Below, piece by piece: positions 43,194-53,865 of a DNA stretch of 64,000 nucleotides. The notes under the pieces were generated by a model. That model ran no database searches and was not told where the DNA came from. It was given only the letters and a program-made list of their open reading frames with translations. The stretch spans positions 1-64,000 of the forward strand of contig JAUCBJ010003330.1 of NCBI GenBank assembly GCA_032718475.1. The letters are read 5' to 3'. This DNA comes from Nemertoderma westbladi. Taxonomy: Eukaryota > Xenacoelomorpha > Nemertodermatida > Nemertodermatidae. Numbering within the stretch: position 1 is the stretch's first letter; each line of letters starts with the position of its first letter. Position numbers and translations under genes: made by a program.

Positions 43194-45095
43194 TCGCCCA
43201 GTTGGTCGTTTATGTTTACTGGAAAGAGACCGAGAGTTGTCCGGTATCTATGGAAGGCAAGAGACTCTTCCCACGACCACCTCCCTAATCCAACAAACAT
43301 CTAGGGACTCCCCAACGTAACAGTGTTTGGAGTGGGTGTGTGACTACATTATTTTATTTTTTTTATTTTTATACTTATGTATGCATTATTATGTAATTTT
43401 AATATTATAATCATTTTCTTTAATTTTATTTCGTAGAATAATATTTTAACGATTATTCAGTAGATTAGTGCAATATATTCGTGTTTTATTACTTAATTAC
43501 TTAGTATAATATATTTCGTTTACCGGCGAGAAATAATTCATGTTCTCATTCCTTACTGTCCGTATCATACTATAAATAAGTGACTACAGTAAGATGAAAT
43601 GTCCGTACTTATTAAAAGTACAATATACCGCCCCTACTATACTCAAGTATTATTGGTAAGTAGAGTATTAGGAATGCAAAGTTCAGATCCTCGTGTCTCG
43701 GCTAAACCAAGCTCTGGGTAGACCTTGGAAACGACTTGCCTCTTCTCACTGACATTGCTTCTTGCAATATTGCTCTCATACCATATCTTAAATAATACAT
43801 ATAGTAGAATGATGTCCATTTAACAGTAGCGTTGAAGCTCAAAATATTAACAAATATTATTAATATTAATAATGTTATCAAAAAAAATATGTTAATAAAT
43901 CTTCAAATAAATCTGTTAAACCCTTTGACCATCTGAAATTCTAGTCGATTAAGATATCGCGGCACCCACTGATATACTTGAAAGACAAAATTCTAGAATC
44001 AGTGGTTAACGTCCCCAGACATGTTCTGGAATAAATCGGTGCCCATCTTAAATATTAAATATTTAATAAATATTTATAACGTTTGTTGTAACAAATGTTA
44101 AAATAGAGGAAATGCTAACAAATTAACTCTAGAAAATCTATAAATCAAATATGTTAAAATTTTTGATCCTCTAAAATTCTAGTCAATTAAGATATCGTAG
44201 TACTTACCGATACTCTTAAAAGACAAACTTCTGGAATTAAGGATCCTAGTACCCAGACATATTCTGGAATAAAACTGTGTCTATTTTAATACCAAATAAT
44301 AAAATTCACGGGAATAAATTTTAAATTCATATCCTCTCATGAATTTGATAAATTGTTATTTTATACAATTTATAACATTCCCAAAATTCCATTGATTAAT
44401 AGATCATGGGAGTGGAGATTCACCCTATTAAGTATATTAGTGTGAGAGAATCTCCAGTGTACAGTCAATAGCCGATAAAATTCATAAAATCATGTATAAG
44501 GGGAATATTGACAATTAAAGAATCACTATTAAATAGCATCCCAGATCTGTATACATGAGAATTACCCTAATTCTACCGCTAGCTTTCCATAATGTCACCA
44601 TAGTAACAACCACGCTAGAATTAGAAGCGAGTTAAAAGAACAATAGAAAACTTTCCCCATTGAATAGCATGCGGAATAAATAGCACCTTGCTAGTATCCA
44701 GGGATACATAATAATAACGTGGCATTCTGGAAGGCATTTGACTAACGGACAAATGGCCCTAATTTGTACAAATTGTGACAGGAATGTGGAATTTGTGTAT
44801 TTATAGGTGAATGTTACTACTAAAGTGTGTTTACAGTAGCGAGTTGCAGTTGTGAAAGTAGCCCTACCTCTGCAGTAAGAACCTGAAGTAAATCTAAGCC
44901 CTTGGGACGGACAGTGGAGTGACTCGCGCTGGTTATTGTTGTCGTTGTGTAGCTACTACATTGGCGAGAGGCACAGAGACGACTGTACATCAGCGCTGAG
45001 GATCTTGCGCTGTCCGGGGGCACTGAGGGGGAGGCAGCGACGACCGCTAGCCTGATTATTATTAATTATAATATTGATAAACTCATATAGCAGCT
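43194..45095. other. AT-rich 3' region of BEL 1 and leader of the next ORFs
   Basis: After integrase a purine-rich GTTTGGAGTGGGTG precedes TGTGACTACATT at 43338, a possible polypurine tract and LTR start. A diverged tandem duplication of about 237 bp occupies 43890-44320 (anchor CTAGTCRATTAAGATATCG). At 44948-44975 the sequence CTACTACATTGGCGAGAGGC resembles an LTR end followed by a primer-binding site. No gene seen until 45096. Confidence 0.45.
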
Positions 45096-45455
45096 ATGAC
45101 TGAGTTGATAGAAGATGAGCTTGGTATCAGTGAGCGATATACCCTACCACTGCAAGCGTTTGTTGATAGTTTGATAAGCGGCGACGCTAGTCAACATACG
45201 ATGGAAGACGATGGCCGTTATATCAAACCGCCAATGTCAAAAGAACAGCTCAAGCGTGAATTGGACTATAGGAAATTCACCGCTTGCTATACGCATCGTA
45301 ATGTTACGTATATGGACTTCTTAACTACTGGTCATCCTGTCGATTTACACGATATGGACGATGTAGACACCGAAAGGGAAATGATTCTATTTAAATATCA
45401 TACCCAGCGAAGTCGGAACGATAAACTGAGCATTGAACATGAAAATTCTCTTTGA
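45096..45455 (+). CDS. Small ORF in retroelement tract, unknown
   Basis: 119 residues from ATG: acidic start MTELIEDELGISERY, a stretch DGRYIKPPMSKEQLKREL, then Asp-rich LHDMDDVDTEREM. No family recognised. It follows the TTGGCGAGAGG stretch by about 130 bp, so it could be the first ORF of a separate LTR element or an accessory ORF of BEL 1. A UUCG-capped hairpin (CTCC-TTCG-GGAG) lies downstream at about 45593. Confidence 0.45.
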   Translation: MTELIEDELGISERYTLPLQAFVDSLISGDASQHTMEDDGRYIKPPMSKEQLKRELDYRKFTACYTHRNVTYMDFLTTGHPVDLHDMDDVDTEREMILFKYHTQRSRNDKLSIEHENSL

Positions 45456-46106
45456 AACCGATTCAAAGGAGAGAATGTGGAAGAATGTTTTTAAAGACAA
45501 GCGGAGGAAAATTAGCTGGAGAAAAACCATACATTAATATCAAGGGTCCATTATGTGAATAGTTTTCCCCGGGGCGCGGGTGCTCACGGGTGGTCTCCTT
45601 CGGGAGGCTGTAACTTCCTCTTTCCTCATCCTCTTCCTGCAATTATTGTGATCAGTGTCACAATAAAAGAGTAGGAATGAGTAATGACGTGAAAGGAAAC
45701 ATGTCCATTGTGGTATCTTATAGATACTACCCCCCATATCCTTCCTCCTTCCTACCACTACTCTCCCTCTACCCCTCGCCATCGAGGATACCAGACGTTG
45801 ATAGAGAAACCCTCTTCCTCCCATCTTCTCTACCCAACGCACTTGGAGCTTTCGGGAGAATATCGACCAATCATTGTCGTATCGTGGTATTGATCGTACC
45901 TCTTCCTAACAAACCTCCCCATCCTTTACTATTGATCTGGATGCTTATATTGGTATCCATACCTCCTGTCTATGTACCACCATGTTGGTATTTATAATAT
46001 CAACCTCTACCTCTCTTGTCGTTGATTGGATAATCAACTAACAATAACTTCCTCAAGTTCATGGCCATTGATACAAGGACTGAAAGGACACAATAATCTT
46101 CTGTGA
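45456..46106. other. Non-coding gap between accessory ORFs
   Basis: Stops in all frames; AATAAA at about 45662. Possibly decayed coding sequence, but I recognise nothing. Confidence 0.4.
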
Positions 46107-46475
46107 ACAACTGGTACCATTACGTGTCATAAATCTGGTTGTTCACATCTCTTAGTGCTTGGAACTAAACCCGCTAAGTTAGATGAACACAATAAATTCA
46201 TCCGATTCGAATGCTTTAGGTGCTTTCTGACTCCGTTCCGTAACGTTGACAGTCAGTTTAAAGACCGCGCTTTGACCAAACTCAGCCTGAGAGATTCCGC
46301 TGCTGAGAAGTTGGACAGCGCTGGATTTGCCATTTTTAAGGACGTTTGTATACAGAATCTACATTCATCTGTTATACAAAGACCCCAAATCCCCACAGGT
46401 TATTCTATTGTGGAAGTTCAAATGGTGGGTTCCCTTGAGAAAAACAGCTACGTCTATCGCAGCTATGCAAGTTGA
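46107..46475 (+). pseudogene. ORF fragment with Cys/His motifs, unknown
   Basis: An open stretch without a start ATG: CHKSGCSHLLVLG, then IRFECFRCFLTPF and LRDSAAEKLDSAGFAIFKDV. The CxxxxC-x-H ... CxxC pattern could bind zinc. Probably the middle of a once longer reading frame with the next ORF. Confidence 0.4.
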
Positions 46476-46585
46476 AGAAGAACCAATTTGCTTGGAATCT
46501 GAAGAAATTCAAACTACAGCATCCAGGAGTAGCGATAATGATTATGTGTTAGAGTAGTATCAAGGTCCACAATGTCTTACGGCAT

Positions 46586-47173
46586 ATGATTATCGGCATG
46601 CCAATTACATATATACAATACATTAATATACTTGAAATACTTGACCAACCTATTATGGAGATTTATTGTGCTTATTGTAGACTCAACAATCTACACATTT
46701 TCGCAGTTTGTCCTCAATTTATGACTCAATGTCACCACTGTCAATTCAAAGGACATGCCAGTTTCGATTGCCCTTTCAATCAAGATCAAGAAGGAGTTTA
46801 TGCGTTTCACCCATACCTCTCTTCCTCCGTTGAACAAAAATCTCGCTCCCCCAGTTACGAACTGATGAAACGTGTTGGCGAGAACATTTCAACCAAATAC
46901 GTTCGCAAATATCTGAGGAATATTAATCCCAATAACTCGGATTCTTATAACTTGATCAACTTCATCCATCAAGATCCGGAATATGGTGACTTGTTCATAA
47001 ACTCACATCCTGAGTTACAAGAAGTTCATAGAAGACCATATGAATATAAAGCCAGAGAACGCGAATTAGAGAGAATAATCAAACCGACGAAATTTCTCAC
47101 TACACACGGTCAACCTACCACTGTCGTGCAAACGACCCATCAAGGACCAGTAAAAGCTGCCCTGCCGTCTTGA
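46586..47173 (+). CDS. Zinc-knuckle accessory ORF of the first retroelement tract
   Basis: 195 residues from ATG. After about 27 residues comes a cysteine cluster: IYCAYCRLNNLHIFAVCPQF followed by TQCHHCQFKGHASFDCPFN. A charged helical C-terminus follows (STKYVRKYLRNINPNNSDSY). The cluster has the same spacing and several identical residues as FCLYCREPSHRMGACPRLHN then CPKCHFWGHYGCECDW in the ORF at 62714-63925, and the segments after it are also alike. It ends about 300 bp before the right LTR-like repeat, behind a GGGAGCGG purine tract. Confidence 0.6.
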   Translation: MIIGMPITYIQYINILEILDQPIMEIYCAYCRLNNLHIFAVCPQFMTQCHHCQFKGHASFDCPFNQDQEGVYAFHPYLSSSVEQKSRSPSYELMKRVGENISTKYVRKYLRNINPNNSDSYNLINFIHQDPEYGDLFINSHPELQEVHRRPYEYKARERELERIIKPTKFLTTHGQPTTVVQTTHQGPVKAALPS

Positions 47174-47480
47174 AATGAGCTCTAAAGGTTGTTCGCCCTC
47201 GATCCACCGATGTCGACATCGATCAACCGGGTACCTCGACCGGCGGATACACCGATCGTAATCCAAAACCTTCTGATGCTATTGTATTGCACCCTTCCCC
47301 CAGGAGTTATAGCCCTCCTAGTAAAGTGGCTCACTCCAAAGAGAAAAAGACTCTTACTAGTCTTAAAAAACTCCGTAAACGCCGTTCGAGAAAGAAGGAC
47401 TGATAGTTAGAGTATTTTTATATATTAGAAACTGTGATTTTTTATATTTTATAGACTTAAATCCCATTTTCTGGGAGCGG

Positions 47481-50102
47481 TGTAAAAGCTTTTGCGGACA
47501 TAACAAGTCGTTTTTACGCAATGCGCTGAATACTCTAAAAAGGCCTAAAATTGTTCAACTACGCGTCGGTCAGAAATTAGAACCAAGATGACGAAATCTG
47601 TCAGCTGATTCTTTGTGTACGTGGAGATTTCTTTGTTTGGGCCTATTTCAGCCAATCAGAGCAATCTTCCCAGTTATGCCAATAGAGACCTACCTGTGGA
47701 AATTGGCGCATGCGCAGTTTTAAGTTTTTCTGAGAATCCAATTCCTTTCTGGATTCTGTACTAAGTACAGACGTTTCAGACTTTGGCCCAAGAACATCTG
47801 ATGGCTGGAGTTATAAGAACGTAAATCTATTAATCGCATTTCATGCGGCATCTTAACACTCTTATAAGACATACTGACTCTGTTCACCGCACTGTTTTAA
47901 TGCTGTTTATATTGTTGTTAATTGCTGTTTATATTAATGGATGTTATATTTGGAGAATACCTATAAATAATCGTAAACCCCTCAACTTTCTTAATTACTG
48001 AGGTAAGCAGAAGGGTCTACCGGTAGCAACTGCGACTCAAATTATAGTGGTTTTTGAGTGGATTAAATGCTATTTCATAATCCCTACGTGTGTCAGTTGC
48101 AATCCTCCATATATATGATCAAAATCAGTGACGGTCGGCAAATTAGTGTGAAGTCGTGTGAAAGTTAATAAAGCATCTCCTAAAGAATGCGCTATTTACA
48201 AGATTCCATAGCCATCTAGTTGTGATTAGTGTAAGTCATAACTCTGTTTTATACTTAAAGTGCCACATCCTAAAGGAACTGTTAATATTTCCCCAAAAGT
48301 AGATATAGTTGTCGGAGATCATATAGTACCGATCAATCGAATAATACAAAGTAGCCTACACCGCAATAACTTTCTCTGGACCCGAATCCAGTCTCCCACA
48401 CAGTGGGTCATACGCCGCGCACGGACTGGCTACGGCGGATGTAAATTCAGTACACCAGGTAATTGGTAAGAGCAAAAGTCGATTTATAATTAACCCTATT
48501 AGTACCGGGCTATAAAATGTTGTACAAATACCGGGGAGGGGTCATATTGACCCCCCCCTCTAAAATCTACAAATATTTACGAAAACGTCTGATTTTTTGT
48601 TTGTACGTAGGTATCACTTGTCTGGATCCGACCGAAAAAAAAAATTTTCGAAAAAATGTACTGCGGTGGTTATATTGCAGCACCAAAATTACAAGTAGTG
48701 CACAATTTTCACCAAATTTGAAAGTTACATTTTCGGCTAATTATTTTTCAATACAGGTTTTCTGGGGTGCAAAATACATTGGAAAATATTAAAAAATGAT
48801 ATGATTACTATAAATGGCTGTTTAGTCCTCTCTGCGTAGGAAAAAAATGAAAAAAACAAGTAACCAGCACTTTTCAGTTAGAACACAAAATTTGTAATTC
48901 ACTTATACGATGCTATAAATTCACATTTTCAGGTTTTCGAGGGCGCTGATTCTAATGGAATACATTTCTAATATGCCAGATCATTGCTACTTGTATTTTT
49001 CGGCGTAATTTGGCAAATTTTGGTGCTAGCACCAAATTTCGTACCCATCACCAAAAAGTACAAGTTTGCGATGTTCAGTGCTGTTTTTATTGATTCCATA
49101 GGATTCAGGACCCTCATAAACCCGTATAACGCAAGAAACAAGGTGATACTATCTACTTATCAATTTGCATATTTTCCAAAATTTGGTGCTGGCACAACAA
49201 TTTTCACCCACCGGCGAAAAATACAAGTTTGAGAACTCTTATGAAATTTTTACTGATTCCATTGAATTCAGAACCATCACAAACCCGTATAACGCAAGAA
49301 ACAAGGTGACACAATAAATTGATATATTTGCTGGTTTTCAAAATTTGGTGCTAGCACCAAATTTTGCACCCACATCCGAAAAATACAAGTTTGAGATGTC
49401 TAGATCGATAATTATATTTTCCATTGAATTCAGAACAGCCATAAACCTTTAAAACGCAAGAAATAAATTGTCACAAGCAATTTTATCTATTGAATGGATT
49501 TTCAAAATTTCGTGCTAGCACCAAAATTTGCACACAGCACCGAAAAATACAAGTTTGATACGCTTGGTGCAACTCGTATATATTTCATCGAATCCAGAAA
49601 CCCAAAAAACCCCAATTGCGTAAAAAACAAGTTTCAAACGATCAATTTACAAAATTGACTTATTTCGAAATTTGGTGCTGGCACCAAAATTTGGCACCCA
49701 CCGAAAAAAACAAGTTTGAAATTTCTAAATCAATTTATATGAATTCCATCAAATTTCTAACACCAAAAAACCGGTGTAAATCAAAAATAGAGATGTTACA
49801 ATCATATTTAATGAAATGTAATTTTCAAAAAACGTCTCAAAAAAAGTGCCAAAAGTAGGGTTAAAAAATGGTGCTATAACTCGAAAAGTACCCAATATTT
49901 TTGAAAACGGTTTTCACTACTAGGAAGACAATAGATTTTTAGGAAAAGTCATAAAATTTCAGATTCCCAACTGCGTTTGTTTCAGAATTATAATAAAAAA
50001 ACCACGGGGGGGGGGTCATATTGACCCCCCCCCGGGTTTAATAGGGTTAAAGGGACATTTAAATTGGCAGGTTAACTGCTAAAAGGTCTAAAAGCGCGAA
50101 CA
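47481..50102 (+). repeat. LTR-like direct repeat, right copy, split by a MITE
   Basis: Homologous to 34460-35568. Immediately before it TTCTGGGAGCGG looks like a polypurine tract, so it fits a 3' LTR. Without the 1.56-kb insertion at 48490-50050 it is about 1065 bp. The homology resumes after the insertion (AAATTGGCAGGTTAACTGCT) and ends at CGAACA. Confidence 0.7.
48490..50050. mobile_element. piggyBac-like MITE with five 163-bp internal repeats
   Basis: TTAA flanks both ends (48490-48493, 50047-50050). The terminal repeats are CCCTATTAGTACCGGG and the complement of CCCTATTAAACCCGGG. Each end carries the palindrome GGGGTCATATTGACCCC (48538-48554, 50012-50028). The interior has five units of 163 bp anchored on the palindrome GGTGCTAGCACC at 49022, 49185, 49347, 49511 and 49674, each followed by an ACAAGTTTG block. 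It interrupts the right LTR-like repeat, whose left copy lacks it, so it is a clean insertion. No transposase. Confidence 0.85.
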
Positions 50103-53100
50103 ATCTTAAGCCTGTTACGAGTCATGTAACTAGCAGGACCTATGATATTTCACTTTGCTTGATTGCTTATTGCATTGCATCATTAACTTGCCGTGCGTAT
50201 TAAATCTTATTGTTATAGTTATTATTATTGCTTTACCATGTTGATGAATATACAAGACCAGAGATCACACCAACTTGATTTCCACACGGTTAGTGCGCGA
50301 CTGCGCCCTGTCTGTAATAGATTCGGTTCATTTAGTGCGAGTGTGTGCGTCCATAGTACTGCAATATTATTCCCCAACTAGTTACTATAATCTATTGCAG
50401 CGGATGTGGGGTTAGCCTCCCGTAAAAGCCTTGACACTTCCTATATTAGCCCCCTGTTTACCACATTCCCTTTCATTGTTTAATTTTTATTGTCAGAAAG
50501 TTTTTGTTGTTTTTCTTGTAAAAGCATATATTTATTTATTTCCTAAAACGAGTTACCTATTCACTATGGCACAAATGGAAATCAGCTTTTCAAACAACGA
50601 GATAGTTTGCAGCGAGAATCAGTTTATACACTACTAAAGAACTCGTTTGGTTTTTATTTCGAATTGTGAAACAAACTCTTTCCGTTAATGATAAATACAA
50701 CTTTAAACCAACCCGTTCCAATTCTGGAAAACTACGCTCACTTTATATTAGTATATATATTATATCAACGCTGCATAAAACCATCCCTTTTTTTAAGTCC
50801 TTTGCTCCCCGCAGAAGAGCTGAGCTGTGGCTTGTCAGATGGTCAGTAAATTATGCGCCACTAGCAGACTAGGGAGTTTACGATCGACACCAGCCTTAAA
50901 GGCAATATAACTAGCTAATTGACCATATAGGCGAATAATGATAACGCATGGTTTATCGGAACCGGTAGGTCTGGACTTTTTCGGCCCTTGTCTATGAACG
51001 GTATTTTTCCGGTATCTATGGTATTTTTCCGGTTTTGGGCAAAAGACTAGAAGTTAAAAGAGCTTAGTAGAGTGTTTATTTAGTGAATCCGGTAATTTGT
51101 GCACCATACGCCATGCCATATAAGGTAATAACAGTAAGTCAGAATCAGCACCTTTGAAAACCTATACATAACCGAAAATAGCACAATTATTTGAAGCTTT
51201 AGCAATTTCGATATTTTTTGCAATGCCAAACAAAAGTGCCATGTGCCACATGGTAAAAAGTGGCACTTCTGTACCACTAGAGCGTTCTAAACCATTTGTT
51301 TACGCTTCAGCACCCTGTTAAAACCTAGTGGAACCATAATCTTCGCTATTCTGCCTGTATTTGTGCCAAATATGCAAATTTTGGCAGGTGCCAGTGCCAG
51401 AAATGGCACAAAGGCACCCTTTGAGAATTTGAGACCCATCTCTGAAGATTCACCGCTGCCGAAAACCCGTATAGGTGAAAAATTGTGCACAAACTATGAA
51501 TATTGCAATAATATGAATATGCAGATTAAAAGGTTGAAAATGTTTAAGTGGTGGAAATTGTCCCTCTTATTTGATTGATTGGCGGTTTGGTATAATTTCT
51601 TACATACCGTTTTGGTGATAGAATCGCTCAATAATAAATTTATGTTTCATAATTATGATCAACAAATTAAACCGAATCATCTCTGAATGAATCATCTCTG
51701 AAGCATCCCGATCCCACATCAAAGGAGGTTTCCAGTTAAGTAGGATAAAGCAAAGGATACTTTAGTCTACTAAACTCTAAAAATTGGTTAAAATGTCAGA
51801 AAATAGTGTCCGTCTAACCGAGACTCGTGCTGCGCGAAGGCCCCACGAACGTGTAAGTTACTGTATCTCAAGTTTTATAATTACAAAATTATGTTATTAT
51901 CAGTCAATCCTTACTGATGGCGATAGAGGCAACACAGAAAACAATTATTACTGAATCCGTTACTTCTCAGAAAGTACCTACAGCAACAGAATCCATACCG
52001 GAGAAACAGTTGATGATAAAATCAACACAATATTGTAATTATGTCAACAAACTAATGAACTAATCATATTGTTATACTGTATATCATTATGATAAAGTAC
52101 GGGTTTCTTACTGTATATCTACTGGTCAGGCAGTGAACTGCCATAATAGAAGTCCCTACAATTAACTCGATCCGTTTACTCGATCCACAAGAAGTGGTAG
52201 AACAAACTTGAAAGTATGGTAAACACTAGGCCTACACCTATGCTTACTTTGCAGAAGATAGGCGGGTTAAATGATTGTTGCTTCATAATCAATTATCAGA
52301 TGTATAGGCGTACCAGCTGACCGGTACATGTGTAGGCGTAGATGTAGGCGTATGTGTGGGCGTCATGTTAACAACCCCCGGAATGTTCACATTCTTACAT
52401 TAAAGTTGAAATAAATGGACCGAGATATCAAAAATATATGGTATATGCTGAATGAAATAGTAATGAATAGAATGTGGGAATTTATTTATTCTGCACGTCG
52501 TCGCTATCATTAATAAATAAGATTTAGAACGAGAAATTCACGAACAATATAGCTCATGGGTGTAAAATTGTCGACTCGATTTTTCGTTACCTAAATTTAT
52601 TTACCGGACTAATTGCGGGTGAGTACAAAACAAAGATCCAAGACACAATGCACAGACACTGCATGATCTTCTATCATGTGTTAACTTTCGTTTATTGTTT
52701 TGGTTCCCCCCAACACGCATCTGTAACCTGCTCCTTTAAATGGCAATGGGACCTAACGCCCTTTGGGACCTTAAGTGAATTTACCTCTTTGTTTTGTACA
52801 GAACGGGCAGTAAAGTCTTGAGTCTTTGGTCTTTGTTTTCTGCTCACCCGACTAAATACTGTTCATAGGTTCACGGTTTGACAAATTTTACGTTTCGGGG
52901 AAAAAATACGATATTATTTGTTTTTCATGTAAACCGTTTCACAAAATTGCCTCGTCACCACACTTTTGCTCGCAATAAATGAAATCATTGTTCTGGTAGA
53001 GCATCCCTGCTTTACCACTAATGCATTCACGGAAGACGTTATGGCGCCACACGTTGCGGAGTGTCTGATACTCACAGTACTGGTAATTCCAAAATACCAC

Positions 53101-53689
53101 CACTACAACAACGTGTACGGACACTCAGTTATACTTAGGGCTATTTATGGGGGGATTTATTCACGATTAATTCATAATGAATTTCGTGATAGAAGAAATA
53201 ATAGTGAGCATAAGCAGTATTTTCTTGCCCTGTCTTCTACAAATTTTGTGAGAGAAGTGGACTTTTCAGATAAAATATATTTATCCAATAGAAACCATTG
53301 TTATGAGCAGAGTAATATTTCTAACATCATTCCACTATACCTCAACCAATCAGACACAATGAGTACTTTTACCTTCATCCAGTGATTGGTTGATTTCATT
53401 CCTTCAGTTCATTCAGTGATTGGTTGGTGATTTTTGTTGATTTTGTTTCTATATTACAGTAGAAGTAGGAATAACCAACATTATTATTGTTATTTATTCA
53501 GGGCGATACAACCCATATTACTATCCGGGTTAAATAAACATATTGCAAATAAATCTTTATAAAATCTTGAACTAAACCAATACTGTAATATACAAAAAGA
53601 GGAGGTACAGTATAATTATTTATAGTAAAGCATTAAATTCTAGGATAGGTTGGAAGGAGTTCTGAAGTATCTTGTGTATTGAAATTAAC
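50103..53689. other. Long AT-rich intergenic region
   Basis: No convincing gene. It contains a self-complementary AGTGCCATGTGCCACATGG...TGGCACT stretch at about 51233-51270, a GTAGGCG short repeat near 52320, and GTGCTGCGCGAAGGCCCCA at about 51827, also found at about 27376. A 139-codon open stretch at 52966-53385 has no recognisable features. Confidence 0.5.
52690..52737 (-). repeat. Short copy of the AACCAAAACAATAAAC repeat
   Basis: On the - strand: GGAGCAGGTTACAG, a short spacer, then AACCAAAACAATAAACGA. Confidence 0.6.
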
Positions 53690-53697
53690 TGTCCAGG

Positions 53698-53730
53698 CCA
53701 ACTACGTGGCCTGGTAGGCCACGTAGTTGG
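53698..53730. repeat. Perfect 14-bp hairpin at the left edge of BEL 2
   Basis: CCAACTACGTGGCC, a 5-nt loop TGGTA, and GGCCACGTAGTTGG. A third partial copy (CCTGGTAGGCCACGTA) follows at about 53750. Confidence 0.8.
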
Positions 53731-53865
53731 TAGGCAGGGTGCAGAGGGCCTGGTAGGCCACGTAATAGCAGAGGGAGAGGCGGGGGTGAATAGACCCGAC
53801 CGTGATAGGGTTGATGTGTCGACTAGAGAGGGATATAGTAGCGGGGTGAGAGATAGCGAAGTTAG

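Noticed and set aside
52966-53385. 139-codon open frame just upstream of BEL 2
   Set aside because: No domain, no codon bias, AT-rich context and two CAGTGATTGGTTG repeats at its end. It may be a remnant but cannot be supported as a gene.
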